43,361 nucleotides of DNA. Origin: Planctomycetota bacterium. Lineage in GTDB: Bacteria; Planctomycetota; Planctomycetia; Pirellulales; UBA1268. Location: the NCBI GenBank assembly GCA_029978905.1, contig JAPOIM010000036.1:1-43361 (forward strand), given 5' to 3'. Under the pieces are notes generated by a model. That model was not told the origin of the DNA, searched no databases, and saw only the letters and a program-made list of their open reading frames with translations. A program made the position numbers and the translations under genes. This document shows, one piece after another, positions 1-7,118 of the stretch (its first letter is position 1; each line of letters begins with the position of its first letter).

Positions 1-166
1 GCCGCTCGCTCAGCAGGTGGTGAATGACTTCGTCGTAGCGACGCTGAGCTTCTGGCGAGCCGTATCGCCCCAGCCAGATTTCTTTCCCGTGAACGCGAAC
101 TCGAGCCTGCCCCGACGAAGTGTGGAGGCGTGGTTGCGGCAGCATGCCGCGAGAGCGACGGCCCAT
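1..166 (-). CDS. Tyrosine recombinase-like integrase, N-terminal fragment (runs off window)
   Basis: The 55 codons visible from the ATG at 166 read MGRRSRGMLPQPRLHTSSG, then a short beta-like stretch ending VHGKEIWLGRYGS, then PEAQRRYDEVIHHLLSER. This basic start, 'GQARVRV-GK..LG-YGS' hairpin and 'Y(D/E).(V/L)I..(L/W)L' helix are what I know from the N-terminus of planctomycete site-specific integrases. The catalytic domain (R..H..R..Y) lies beyond the left edge, so activity cannot be judged. A second in-frame ATG is at 145; 166 was preferred because the basic MGRRSRG prefix is typical of the family. The gene points away from the 3' end of the adjacent tRNA-Pro, the usual arrangement for an element inserted at a tRNA gene. 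It could instead be a stand-alone or decayed integrase gene. Confidence 0.72.
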   Translation of the reverse strand, partial: MGRRSRGMLPQPRLHTSSGQARVRVHGKEIWLGRYGSPEAQRRYDEVIHHLLSER

Positions 167-171
167 AGCAG

Positions 172-231
172 TACCCCGACGTTGGCCGCTAATCGGGGTA
201 AACGGGGCTTACCCCGATTTCCTACCCCGAT
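172..231. repeat. Four copies of the 8-mer TACCCCGA in front of the integrase
   Basis: TACCCCGA occurs at 172-179, 210-217 and 223-230, and inverted (TCGGGGTA) at 193-200. The pair at 192-201 and 209-218 forms a perfect 10-bp hairpin (ATCGGGGTAA / TTACCCCGAT) with a 7-nt loop. The cluster begins six bases upstream of the integrase start codon. Clustered short direct and inverted copies suit arm-type recombinase or excisionase binding sites, or a repressor operator; which one is inference. Confidence 0.6.
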
Positions 232-302
232 AAAAACGGCTGTTGCCTTGTGGCACTGCCGAACGTCGGCAGGTAACGAAGCGAATCCCAACCTCTATTT
301 TA

Positions 303-316
303 ACTGTGCGCACAGT
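303..316. promoter_or_regulatory. 14-bp perfect palindrome
   Basis: ACTGTGCGCACAGT is a perfect palindrome between the tRNA-Pro terminator and the integrase. On the minus strand TTGACT overlaps its left end and TAAAAT follows it, but they are only 11 bp apart, so this is not a normal promoter pair. A dimeric-regulator operator for the integrase gene is possible. No function is assigned. Confidence 0.35.
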
Positions 317-317
317 C

Positions 318-336
318 AAAAACGGGCTTTCGCCTG
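318..336 (-). terminator. Probable intrinsic terminator of tRNA-Pro
   Basis: On the minus strand, 17 nt past the tRNA, CAGGC-GAAA-GCCCG forms a short GC hairpin with a GNRA-type loop and one mismatch. It is followed at once by five T residues (318-322). Confidence 0.5.
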
Positions 337-352
337 CCAAAGAAGAGAAAGT

Positions 353-426
353 CGGGGCGACAGGACTTGAACCTGCGACCTCTTGACCCCCAGTCAAGCG
401 CGCTAGCCAGACTGCGCCACGCCCCG
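353..426 (-). tRNA. tRNA-Pro (anticodon GGG)
   Basis: The minus strand folds as a full cloverleaf of 74 nt. The 7-bp acceptor stem is CGGGGCG/CGCCCCG. The anticodon arm is CTTGA-CTGGGGG-TCAAG with anticodon GGG, decoding CCC (and CCU by wobble). The T arm is GCAGG-TTCAAGT-CCTGT. The 3' CCA is not encoded. The gene is flanked by a plausible promoter upstream and a terminator downstream. Its 3' end faces the integrase fragment, making it a likely attachment site. Confidence 0.97.
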
Positions 427-478
427 AGTTGCATGAAGAGGACGCTGCTTTCGCACCGGCACTCTCCCTGCGGCAGAC

Positions 479-507
479 ACTATCGCAGACCCGCTGCGTT
501 TCATCAA
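479..507 (-). promoter_or_regulatory. Candidate sigma-70 promoter of tRNA-Pro
   Basis: On the minus strand TTGATG (502-507) and GATAGT (479-484) are separated by exactly 17 nt. Transcription would start near 472, about 46 nt before the mature tRNA. Picked by eye. Confidence 0.5.
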
Positions 508-625
508 CACGAGTGCGACTCGCCGGCAAAACGGCGGTTTTCGGCAGCCGCCATGGCCGGCACTCGCCAAGGCCGCCCCAAGCAGCGACACTAGTCGCCC
601 CATTCCTCCCCCACGCGATGAAGCC

Positions 626-1546
626 ATGACCAGCAAAGCCTCCTTCTCCGCCCGCCTCACCACCGCCATCCAGGCCAGGAAAACGCCCTCCTGCGTGGGC
701 CTCGACCCCAAAGCTGGCATGCTGCCGCCGATCTTCCGCGAAGCCGCCGCCAAGTCGCCCGCCGAACTCGCCGGCATCTACGAAACCTTCTGCCGCGAAG
801 TGATCGACGCCGTGGCCGGGCTCGTGCCGATCGTGAAGCCGCAGGCCGCCTGCTTCGAGGCCCTCGGACCCGACGGCATGCTCGCCCTCGCCGGCGTGAT
901 CAACCACGCCCACGCCAAAGGCCTGCTCGTGCTCGCCGACACCAAGCGTGGCGACATCGGCAGCACCGCCGAAGCCTACGCCGCCGGATGGCTCGCCGGA
1001 GCCTGGGGCTCAGACGCGATGACCGTGAACCCGTACCTCGGCCTCGACTCGCTCGAACCCTTCGTGAAGGCCTGCGAAGACCACCAGGCTGGCATGTTTG
1101 TGCTCGTGAAAACATCCAACCCCGGCAGCCGCGACTTCCAAGACCTCGAGGTCGACGGCACCACAATCTTCAGCCATGTCGCCAAGGGGGTGGAAGCGCT
1201 CGCCGAGCGGACCGCCGGCGGCGAACGGTATGGCGCCGTCGGAGCCGTGGTCGGCGCCACCTGGCCCAAGCAGCTCGATGAGATGCGGGCCGCCATGCCA
1301 CACACCTGGATCCTCGTGCCCGGCTTCGGCCGGCAAGGCGGCCGTGCCTCCGACGTGCACGGCGCCTTTCATGAAGATGGCCTCGGCGCAATCGTCGTCA
1401 GCGCTCGCGACATCATCTACGCCCACACCCGCGAAGAGATCAACGGTGGGCTTGGCGAGAAGGAATGGCAGCAGGCCGTCGAACGCGCCACGCACGACAT
1501 GATCGACCGCCTCGCCGCCGACACGCCCGCCGCGGCGCTGCGGTAA
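626..1546 (+). CDS. pyrF: Orotidine 5'-phosphate decarboxylase (type 2)
   Basis: This enzyme decarboxylates OMP to UMP, the last step of de novo pyrimidine synthesis, in the cytoplasm. The 306-residue product matches the long type-2 (mycobacterial/planctomycete) OMP decarboxylases rather than the ~230-residue enterobacterial form. The catalytic signature reads LADTKRGDIGST, with D105, K107 and D110 as the Asp-Lys-Asp set. The N-terminal CVGLDP motif and the C-terminal GFGRQGG phosphate-binding stretch are also present. The ATG at 626 has no clear ribosome-binding site. A tiny ATG-AAG-CCA-TGA frame at 618 overlaps it and may be incidental. No pyrimidine neighbours are present, so it appears to stand alone. 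Confidence 0.96.
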   Translation: MTSKASFSARLTTAIQARKTPSCVGLDPKAGMLPPIFREAAAKSPAELAGIYETFCREVIDAVAGLVPIVKPQAACFEALGPDGMLALAGVINHAHAKGLLVLADTKRGDIGSTAEAYAAGWLAGAWGSDAMTVNPYLGLDSLEPFVKACEDHQAGMFVLVKTSNPGSRDFQDLEVDGTTIFSHVAKGVEALAERTAGGERYGAVGAVVGATWPKQLDEMRAAMPHTWILVPGFGRQGGRASDVHGAFHEDGLGAIVVSARDIIYAHTREEINGGLGEKEWQQAVERATHDMIDRLAADTPAAALR

Positions 1547-1571
1547 CAACGCCGGGCGGGGGTCGAGTGCA

Positions 1572-2030
1572 TCATTCGTCGGGAGCCTGCAGCCAGCAGG
1601 CGAGCGTGGGATCCCACTGTTGAATCTCTTCCGGCTTGAAGTAGAGGGCGATCTCGCGGGCGGCGCTCTCGGGCGAGTCGGACGCGTGCACGAGGTTCAT
1701 CTGACGGCTGGCCGAATGGTCGCCGCGGATCGTGCCCGGGGCGGCCTTGAGGCCACTGGTGGCTCCGAGCATGTCGCGGACCACGCGGACGACTTCCGGG
1801 GCTTCCATCACCGTGCCCACCACGGGCGAGGCAGTAATAAAGGCCTCGAGGCCCGGATAGAACGGCTTCTCGACGTGCTCGGCATAGTGCTGACGGGCCA
1901 ACTCTGGGGTGATCCGCAGCATCTTCATGGCGACCAACCGCAGCCCCTTCCGCTCAAAGCGAGAAAGGATGCTCCCGAGCAGCCCGCGCTCCATGCAGTC
2001 GGGCTTAAACATCACGAACGTCCGCTCCAT
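1572..2030 (-). CDS. ndk: Nucleoside diphosphate kinase
   Basis: The product transfers the gamma-phosphate from ATP to NDPs via a phosphohistidine. At 152 residues it is the usual family length. It begins MERTFVMFKPD, the classic Ndk start, and carries the active-site motif NLVHASDSPE with His115. The RGD.(S/A) stretch (IRGDHSAS) and the C-terminal WDPTLACWL are consistent. The frame stays open for 32 further codons upstream, but those residues do not match the family, so the start was set at 2030. The gene converges on pyrF with a 25-nt gap and diverges from the exported protein at 2264. Confidence 0.96.
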   Translation of the reverse strand: MERTFVMFKPDCMERGLLGSILSRFERKGLRLVAMKMLRITPELARQHYAEHVEKPFYPGLEAFITASPVVGTVMEAPEVVRVVRDMLGATSGLKAAPGTIRGDHSASRQMNLVHASDSPESAAREIALYFKPEEIQQWDPTLACWLQAPDE

Positions 2031-2144
2031 CAGTGTGGGTACTCCGCTGATAAGACTGGCGACAGCCATGCGCAGACTCCACGTGAGCCAGAACGCCGGC
2101 ATGCCTCTGCCGGGGAGTGTAGACACGCCTCACAGCCCACCACA

Positions 2145-2176
2145 ACGCCGCAAAACGCTTCAAAGGCGGCGTCTTT
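2145..2176 (+). other. GC stem-loop followed by T-run in divergent intergenic region
   Basis: ACGCCGC (2145-2151) pairs with GCGGCGT (2166-2172) across a 14-nt loop and is followed by CTTTT. It looks like a terminator, yet it lies between divergent genes, upstream of the promoter candidate at 2193. It could stop stray transcription or be incidental. Confidence 0.25.
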
Positions 2177-2192
2177 TGGGCGCCACCGCGGG

Positions 2193-2221
2193 TTGACCCT
2201 CCTCGCCCATTTTCCTACCGT
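2193..2221 (+). promoter_or_regulatory. Candidate promoter of the exported CX4CH protein
   Basis: TTGACC (2193-2198) and TACCGT (2216-2221) are separated by 17 nt, placing a start about 35 nt before the ATG at 2264. Confidence 0.4.
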
Positions 2222-2263
2222 CCGCCCCTCGTCAGTCTGGTCCACGCTCGAGGGAGCCCCGCC

Positions 2264-3118
2264 ATGCCACGCCCTGCGACTCCTCCACACGACGATTCCA
2301 ACGCCCCCCGCTCTGACAGCGTGTCGGTGCTCATCGCAGCCATGCTCTTGGCCTGCCTGGCCCCAATGCTGATCGCGATCTCGTCGGCCAGCGGTGAAGA
2401 GCAGCCAGCAGCTGCCGTGTCGACGCCCGCGAGTGTGCCACGAGGCTGGATTGAGCCGCTGCCACAAGCACCGACCGCCCCCGCCGCACCGTCCGCCGCC
2501 TCCAACCGGCCCGCCACCCTCCGCCTTCCTGACGACGCGAGACCGATACGCGGCACCCGCGTGCCCGATCCCCCTGCCCCGGCCAACTTCGACGCGAGGT
2601 TGCTTAGCGCCTTCACCAGCGGCATCCAACCCCTGCTTCTCAACCGCTGCGCGACCGGCAAGTGTCATGGTGGGGCTGACGCGGCCGAACCGCAGTTTCA
2701 GCGGCAGCTGTTTCGCGGCAACATCGACCGCGAGATGACCCTCGCCAACATCACCTCGCTCACCTCGGCGCTCGGCCCCGGCTACGACGCACGCACTCTC
2801 CTCGTGGCCGCAAGCACGCCTCACGGAGGCGGCACGCAACCTCCCCTGGCTGGCGTGCAACTCCAACGCCTCGCGGGCTGGATTGAAGCCGCTCTCGCTC
2901 AGCAGGCGACCTGGCGACGCGTGGAGCTCGCCTCATTTGAAAGCCCCGCCTCCAAGCCGAGCCCCCAGCAGGCTCCCGCCGCCGCACCTCTGGAAAACAA
3001 CCGTTTCCAACAGCTGCTCGACGAGGCCAGCAACCCACAGCCGCTGCCCCCACCGCAGGAACCCACCGGGATCATCCCGCTCGAAGAGCTTCCCGAAGCC
3101 CAGCCACAAGGGAAATGA
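2264..3118 (+). CDS. Exported or membrane-anchored CX4CH (cytochrome-like) hypothetical protein
   Basis: A 284-residue protein with one hydrophobic segment at about residues 19-42 (signal peptide or anchor), a Pro/Ala-rich linker (about 45-105), and a conserved-looking core around LLLNRCATGKCHGG. C129, C134 and H135 form a CX4CH motif followed by GG. This resembles the heme-binding start of planctomycete cytochrome-type (PSCyt-like) domains, in which the inter-cysteine spacing varies. A second acidic/Pro-rich low-complexity tail follows from about 225. The start is supported by GGGAG six nucleotides upstream. It precedes ftsH by about 170 nt on the same strand. No specific function can be given. 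Heme attachment is inference, because no CX2CH is present. Confidence 0.75.
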   Translation: MPRPATPPHDDSNAPRSDSVSVLIAAMLLACLAPMLIAISSASGEEQPAAAVSTPASVPRGWIEPLPQAPTAPAAPSAASNRPATLRLPDDARPIRGTRVPDPPAPANFDARLLSAFTSGIQPLLLNRCATGKCHGGADAAEPQFQRQLFRGNIDREMTLANITSLTSALGPGYDARTLLVAASTPHGGGTQPPLAGVQLQRLAGWIEAALAQQATWRRVELASFESPASKPSPQQAPAAAPLENNRFQQLLDEASNPQPLPPPQEPTGIIPLEELPEAQPQGK

Positions 3119-3286
3119 GCACTGCTGCCGCGCTCCCGCGGCCCAAGACGCGGCCGGCCCGGCGGCGGCGAGGACTGCGTGAGGCCCCGGCCAGAGAAGT
3201 CTCGTTGGAGGGTTGCCCGGAAGCGGCCTACAATGCGACGACCGCGGGCTGACGGAGCCTGCTCCACGCCCCCGCTCCCGCTGCTG

Positions 3287-5245
3287 ATGGACTCCACAAC
3301 ACCTCCTTCCGGTAAGCCCTCGTCCGGTCCTCGCCCCTCCGGTCCACGGCCCTCCCGCCCGCCGTACGCAAAGCCCTTCAGCCCGCCCGTCATCGTGATG
3401 ATGATCCTGGCGGTCTTGGCCGTGGTCACGCTCGTGGCCCGCGAGCAGTCCCAGGTTCCCTCCACGATCAGCTACGACGAGTTCGTCAGGCAGGTGGAGG
3501 CCGACAACGTGGCCGCTGTGCAAATCACGGCCAACACGCTCGTCGGCGACTTCAAAGAGCCGACGGCGGTGACCCTCGTGGCCAACAGCGAGAAGCTCGA
3601 GGCCTTCCGGGTGGAGCTTTCCGACTACGTCGCCGAAGGCCTGCCCAGCCTGCTACTCGAGCACGGCGTCCGCACCGAAGTGCGCCAGCCCACCGACGGC
3701 ACCGGCTTCCTACTGGGCATCTACCTGATCGTGCCTCTGCTGCTGATGGCCGGCTTCTGGATGACGCTCCGCCGGGCCCGCGATCCCATGGGTGGCACCG
3801 GTTTTCTCGGGAGTTTCAGCAAGTCGCCCGCCAAACGCTACGGCGAGAAAGACAAGAAAACGACCTTCGCCGACGTCGCCGGCCTTGATCAGGTGAAGAA
3901 AGACCTGCAGGAGATCGTCGACTTTCTCAAAGACCCCAAGAAGTTCCAGAAGCTCGGCGGTCGCGTGCCCAAGGGCGTGTTGCTGATGGGCCCTCCAGGC
4001 ACGGGTAAAACCCTGCTCGCCCGAGCCGTCGCCGGTGAGGCGGGCGTGCCCTTCTTCTCGATCTCCGGCAGCGAGTTCATCCAGATGTTTGTGGGCGTGG
4101 GGGCGTCGCGCGTGCGCGACCTCTTCAAAACCGCCAAAGAAGCCTCGCCCGCGATCCTCTTCATCGACGAAATCGATGCGGTGGGCCGTATGCGTGGAGC
4201 AGGCCTCGGCGGCGGCCACGACGAACGCGAGCAGACCCTCAACCAGATCCTCTCCGAGATGGACGGCTTCAGCCCGTCCGAGAGCGTGATTGTGCTGGCG
4301 GCCACCAATCGGCCCGACGTCCTCGACTCCGCTCTGCTTCGCCCCGGCCGCTTCGACCGGCACGTGACCGTGGACCGTCCCAACCAGAAGGCCCGCGTGG
4401 CCCTCTTCAAGGTGCACACCAAGAACGTGCCGCTCGCCGAGGACGTCGACTTCGAAAAGCTTGCCAATGGCACGGTTGGCCTGACCGGCGCTGACATCCG
4501 CAACCTTGTCAACGAAGCCGCTTTGTGGGCCACTCGCCACGACAAGACCGCGGTTGACATGTCGGACTTCGACTACGCCCGTGACAAGGTGTTGATGGGA
4601 CCGAAGCGTGAAGAGGTGCTCGCCGGTCTGGAAAAGAAGATGACGGCCTACCACGAAGCGGGGCATGCCCTCGGAGCGTGGCTGCTGCCGGGCGTCGACC
4701 GCCTGCACAAGGTCACGATCATCCCCCGCGGCCGGGCGCTCGGCGTGACGCAGCTCGTGCCCGAGGAAGACCGGCTGAACGTCGGCCAGCAGGCCCTCAC
4801 CAACCGGCTCGTGTTCACCCTCGCGGGCCGGGCCGCCGAAAAGCTCGTGTTCGGCGAATACTCCGCGGGAGCCGAGAACGACCTCGTGCAGGCCACCCGG
4901 CTCGCCCGCAGGATGGTGGCCCACTGGGGCATGAGCGACCGCGTGGGCCCTGTGGCGTGCCACGGAGCCCAAGAACATCCCTTCCTCGGTCGTGACGTGT
5001 ATGAGCAGCGCGAGTTCAGCGAACACACCGCGCAGATCATCGACGAAGAGGTGTCGCGGATTCTCAACGAAGCCGCCGACCGGGCCACCGAGCTGCTGAC
5101 CGAGAATCGCGACAAGCTCGACACCCTCGCCAGCGAACTCGAGGCCCGCGAGATGCTCGATGAAGATGAGGTGGTGGAAGTGATCGGCCCAGCCGTTCCC
5201 CGCACCTTCACCGACCTCACGCCGCCCGCGGCAGGCGACGCCTGA
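3287..5245 (+). CDS. ftsH: ATP-dependent zinc metalloprotease FtsH
   Basis: This membrane-bound AAA+ protease degrades misassembled membrane proteins and some regulators. The order is a Pro/Ser-rich N-terminus, TM1 (about residues 34-51), a periplasmic domain (about 55-140), TM2 (about 142-160), and the AAA module with Walker A GPPGTGKT (235-242), Walker [10 protein letters not shown] and the second region of homology [20 protein letters not shown]. The M41 protease domain follows with zinc motif HEAGH at 456-460. Length 652 is normal. The frame stays open upstream to a GTG at 3179 and an ATG at 3233. I chose 3287 because the product then begins just before the usual Pro-rich cytoplasmic tail, although no clear Shine-Dalgarno exists for any of the three starts. 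Confidence 0.96.
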   Translation: MDSTTPPSGKPSSGPRPSGPRPSRPPYAKPFSPPVIVMMILAVLAVVTLVAREQSQVPSTISYDEFVRQVEADNVAAVQITANTLVGDFKEPTAVTLVANSEKLEAFRVELSDYVAEGLPSLLLEHGVRTEVRQPTDGTGFLLGIYLIVPLLLMAGFWMTLRRARDPMGGTGFLGSFSKSPAKRYGEKDKKTTFADVAGLDQVKKDLQEIVDFLKDPKKFQKLGGRVPKGVLLMGPPGTGKTLLARAVAGEAGVPFFSISGSEFIQMFVGVGASRVRDLFKTAKEASPAILFIDEIDAVGRMRGAGLGGGHDEREQTLNQILSEMDGFSPSESVIVLAATNRPDVLDSALLRPGRFDRHVTVDRPNQKARVALFKVHTKNVPLAEDVDFEKLANGTVGLTGADIRNLVNEAALWATRHDKTAVDMSDFDYARDKVLMGPKREEVLAGLEKKMTAYHEAGHALGAWLLPGVDRLHKVTIIPRGRALGVTQLVPEEDRLNVGQQALTNRLVFTLAGRAAEKLVFGEYSAGAENDLVQATRLARRMVAHWGMSDRVGPVACHGAQEHPFLGRDVYEQREFSEHTAQIIDEEVSRILNEAADRATELLTENRDKLDTLASELEAREMLDEDEVVEVIGPAVPRTFTDLTPPAAGDA

Positions 5246-5340
5246 ACGACCACGCGACGGCGTTTGGCCTGGAGCAGCCGTCCTCGCATTCCCGTGTGAG
5301 CTACCCGCTCACGTCCCTCCAACACGTTTGAAAGGTCTCC

Positions 5341-5661
5341 ATGCTCTCCCACGCCGTCTACTTCACGCTCCGCGACCCGTCACCCGAAGCCATCGCCAAG
5401 CTCGTGGAATCCTGCAAGACGCACCTCAGTGGCCACCCCGGCTGCCTCGCCTTCTCCGTGGGCACGCGGGCTCCGCAGTACGACCGCGAGGTCAACGACA
5501 AGGAGTATCACGTGGCCATCGACCTGATTTTCGACAGCCACGCGTCGCACGACGTGTATCAGAAGGCCGACCGCCACACCGCCTTCATCGCCGCCAACGC
5601 CGAGACCTGGGCCAAGGTCCGCGTGTGCGACACCGACCTCGCCACCTTCGAGAAGGCCTAA
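5341..5661 (+). CDS. Dabb (stress-responsive alpha/beta barrel) domain protein
   Basis: A 106-residue single-domain protein. It opens MLSHAVYFTLRDPSPE and has the dimeric alpha/beta barrel pattern of Dabb proteins: an initial H-x-V-x-F strand, a middle G......D......V....FDS-H-..Y stretch and a final FIAANAETWAKVRVCD. Members range from plant stress proteins to olivetolic-acid cyclase-like enzymes. Bacterial members are mostly uncharacterised. AAAGG lies six bases before the ATG. It follows ftsH by 95 nt and may be cotranscribed or have its own promoter. It is followed by an inverted-repeat element and a terminator hairpin. Confidence 0.85.
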   Translation: MLSHAVYFTLRDPSPEAIAKLVESCKTHLSGHPGCLAFSVGTRAPQYDREVNDKEYHVAIDLIFDSHASHDVYQKADRHTAFIAANAETWAKVRVCDTDLATFEKA

Positions 5662-5690
5662 GTAGCCTCGCCTGCTCGCATCCCGAGCGA

Positions 5691-5821
5691 AGGGTGAGCC
5701 CAAGCCGGGTGAGCCGGCGTAGCGGAGGAGCGCAGCCCGGAGGGCGAAAGCGACGGAGGTCAGAGTGAGCGAGGCCACGATGGCCGAGCGAACGCCCGGC
5801 TCATCGGCCTGGGCTCACCCT
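5691..5821. repeat. 131-bp imperfect inverted-repeat element
   Basis: The arm at 5691-5719 and the reverse complement of 5793-5821 share a perfect 12-bp outer stem (AGGGTGAGCCCA). They continue with about 16 more mostly matching positions after one mismatch and one bulge. The loop contains a further GGCC-ACGAT-GGCC hairpin (5773-5785). No protein can be recognised in it. It lies between the convergent Dabb and DUF1559 genes. This looks like a structured palindromic repeat (REP/MITE-like), but no second copy exists in the window. Confidence 0.55.
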
Positions 5822-5855
5822 GAGCGGCCCCCACCGAACCTCCCCGAAATTGCAC

Positions 5856-5883
5856 AGGCCTCGGTGGTTTCCCACCGAGGCCT
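5856..5883. terminator. Bidirectional terminator-like hairpin
   Basis: AGGCCTCGGTGG (5856-5867) pairs perfectly with CCACCGAGGCCT (5872-5883) around a 4-nt loop. It sits between convergent genes (Dabb on plus, DUF1559 on minus). There is no long T-run on either side. Confidence 0.6.
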
Positions 5884-5918
5884 GGCGTGTTCACATGCGT
5901 TGCGGTTGCAACGGGTGA

Positions 5919-6983
5919 TTAGTCGTTGAGACCGAGGGGCTCACCGTCCGCTGGGTCAGCCAGACGACGGCAGACCTGCACGTCGAGGCTTTCCTGGAAG
6001 GCACGCACGCTGCCGTCAGCAAGACCAGCGAGGCAGATGCCTGGGTGCTGGCTGAAGGGCTCGTCGTTCGGACCGCAGTTGTTCTGCGTCCAGAGGCACG
6101 TGGCAGCCGAACCACCGATGGGGTTCTTCGTCTGGTTGAGGATCTGACGACCACCAACCTGCTGCTCGGTGTTTGGCGGGCCGCTGAGACCGCTGGAGTT
6201 GTCGCTGTCGGCCCAACGGTTCGGAACGGTCATGCCCGATCCGTCAACCCAGCCAGCCACCCCGCTGCTCAACTGCGTCACGCCGCTTCCGGTCGTCTTG
6301 ACCCACATCACGTTTGCACCAGCCGTACGAGAAGCTTTGCCGATGTGCATCTGCTCACGGCCAGCGTCTTCAAAGAAAATCACGGTCTTGCTCGTGCCGT
6401 CACGGGCGCTGCCCATCGTGCTCGTCTGGTCGTAGGTCAGCAGCCCCTTCTTGTAGGCAGCCACCTTCTGACGGGTGCCGTCGATCGGCGAAAGGTCGAC
6501 GTAAGCAACCGGCATGTAGTTGGTCTGACCATAGGTGCCAACAGAAGAAGGACCGCCAGCGTCAGCAGGCGTCAGGCCGTTGGTTGGGCAAAGAAACGTC
6601 TTGATGCTCTGCGACGCGAGCACGTCGTTGTTGGGCGACCAGTAGGGCTCGTCCTTGTTCCACTTGTCGGCGATCGCCGTCTCTTCGATGTAGGGGAGAA
6701 CCTGCGTGAAGAAGGAGGCGATATTCATGCAGTCGACCATGCTGCCGTTCGCATTTTTAAACTTGCCTTCACCGGAGGTCGGCCACTTTTGCATTGCACT
6801 TTCGTAGTTCAGTGCGCCAAGGCTCATCTGCCTGATGTTGTTCATGCATTGACTGCGGCGGGCCGCTTCGCGAGCGGACTGAACCGCGGGAAGCAGAAGA
6901 CCCACGAGCACGCCGATGATCGCGATGACCACCAGAAGCTCAACCAGCGTAAAACCTTTACGGACACCAAATCCTTTGGTCAC
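5919..6983 (-). CDS. DUF1559 family prepilin-like protein
   Basis: A type II secretion/type IV pilin-like N-terminus (KGFTLVELLVVIAIIGVLVGLLLPAVQSAREAARR, cited here only as positions about 9-43) is followed by the globular DUF1559 domain. Sequences such as CMNNIRQMSLGALNYE and the C-terminal GICLAGLADGSVRAF are hallmarks of this family, greatly expanded in planctomycetes. The pre-pilin peptidase would cut after the KG. The frame is open from an ATG at 7034, but the GTG at 6983 has GGAGAG five bases upstream and gives the short basic leader (MTKGFGVRKG) typical of the family. The upstream promoter layout also favours 6983. The role is probably a surface or periplasmic pseudopilin-like protein of unknown partner. 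Confidence 0.93.
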   Translation of the reverse strand: MTKGFGVRKGFTLVELLVVIAIIGVLVGLLLPAVQSAREAARRSQCMNNIRQMSLGALNYESAMQKWPTSGEGKFKNANGSMVDCMNIASFFTQVLPYIEETAIADKWNKDEPYWSPNNDVLASQSIKTFLCPTNGLTPADAGGPSSVGTYGQTNYMPVAYVDLSPIDGTRQKVAAYKKGLLTYDQTSTMGSARDGTSKTVIFFEDAGREQMHIGKASRTAGANVMWVKTTGSGVTQLSSGVAGWVDGSGMTVPNRWADSDNSSGLSGPPNTEQQVGGRQILNQTKNPIGGSAATCLWTQNNCGPNDEPFSQHPGICLAGLADGSVRAFQESLDVQVCRRLADPADGEPLGLND

Positions 6984-7040
6984 AGTGACTCTCCGTCGAA
7001 TGACTTCCTTCTTTTGGACGTTCAACGTCCTCATGCGGGA

Positions 7041-7118
7041 AATCTAGGAGCGCTGTGTGAGCCGATGGTGAGCCGATCGTGCGGATCTCATGAGCCCTTC
7101 ATGAGCCTTGTGTGAGCG
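7041..7118 (-). promoter_or_regulatory. Promoter of DUF1559 gene with six 11-bp phased direct repeats
   Basis: Read on plus, 11-bp units begin at 7058, 7069, 7080, 7091, 7102 and 7113. Five of the six start TGAGC(C/G) (minus: GGCTCA); the unit at 7080 is degenerate (TGCGGA). On the minus strand the last hexamer ends 11 nt before TAGATT (7041-7046), a good -10 with no recognisable -35. That geometry, direct hexamers every 11 bp ending just upstream of a -10, is that of PhoB/OmpR-type activator sites. The regulator's identity is inference. The array overlaps the last codons and stop of the purine nucleoside phosphorylase gene. Confidence 0.6.

Noticed and set aside
303..316. LexA (SOS) box
   Set aside because: The palindrome has CTGT and ACAG, but with a 4-bp instead of an 8-bp spacer.
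17..370. 117-codon plus-strand frame at the left edge
   Set aside because: Runs through the integrase start, the repeats and most of the gap into the tRNA; composition looks random.
3710..5026. 438-codon frame antisense to ftsH
   Set aside because: The other strand has a complete, motif-rich FtsH; long antisense frames are expected at this GC content.
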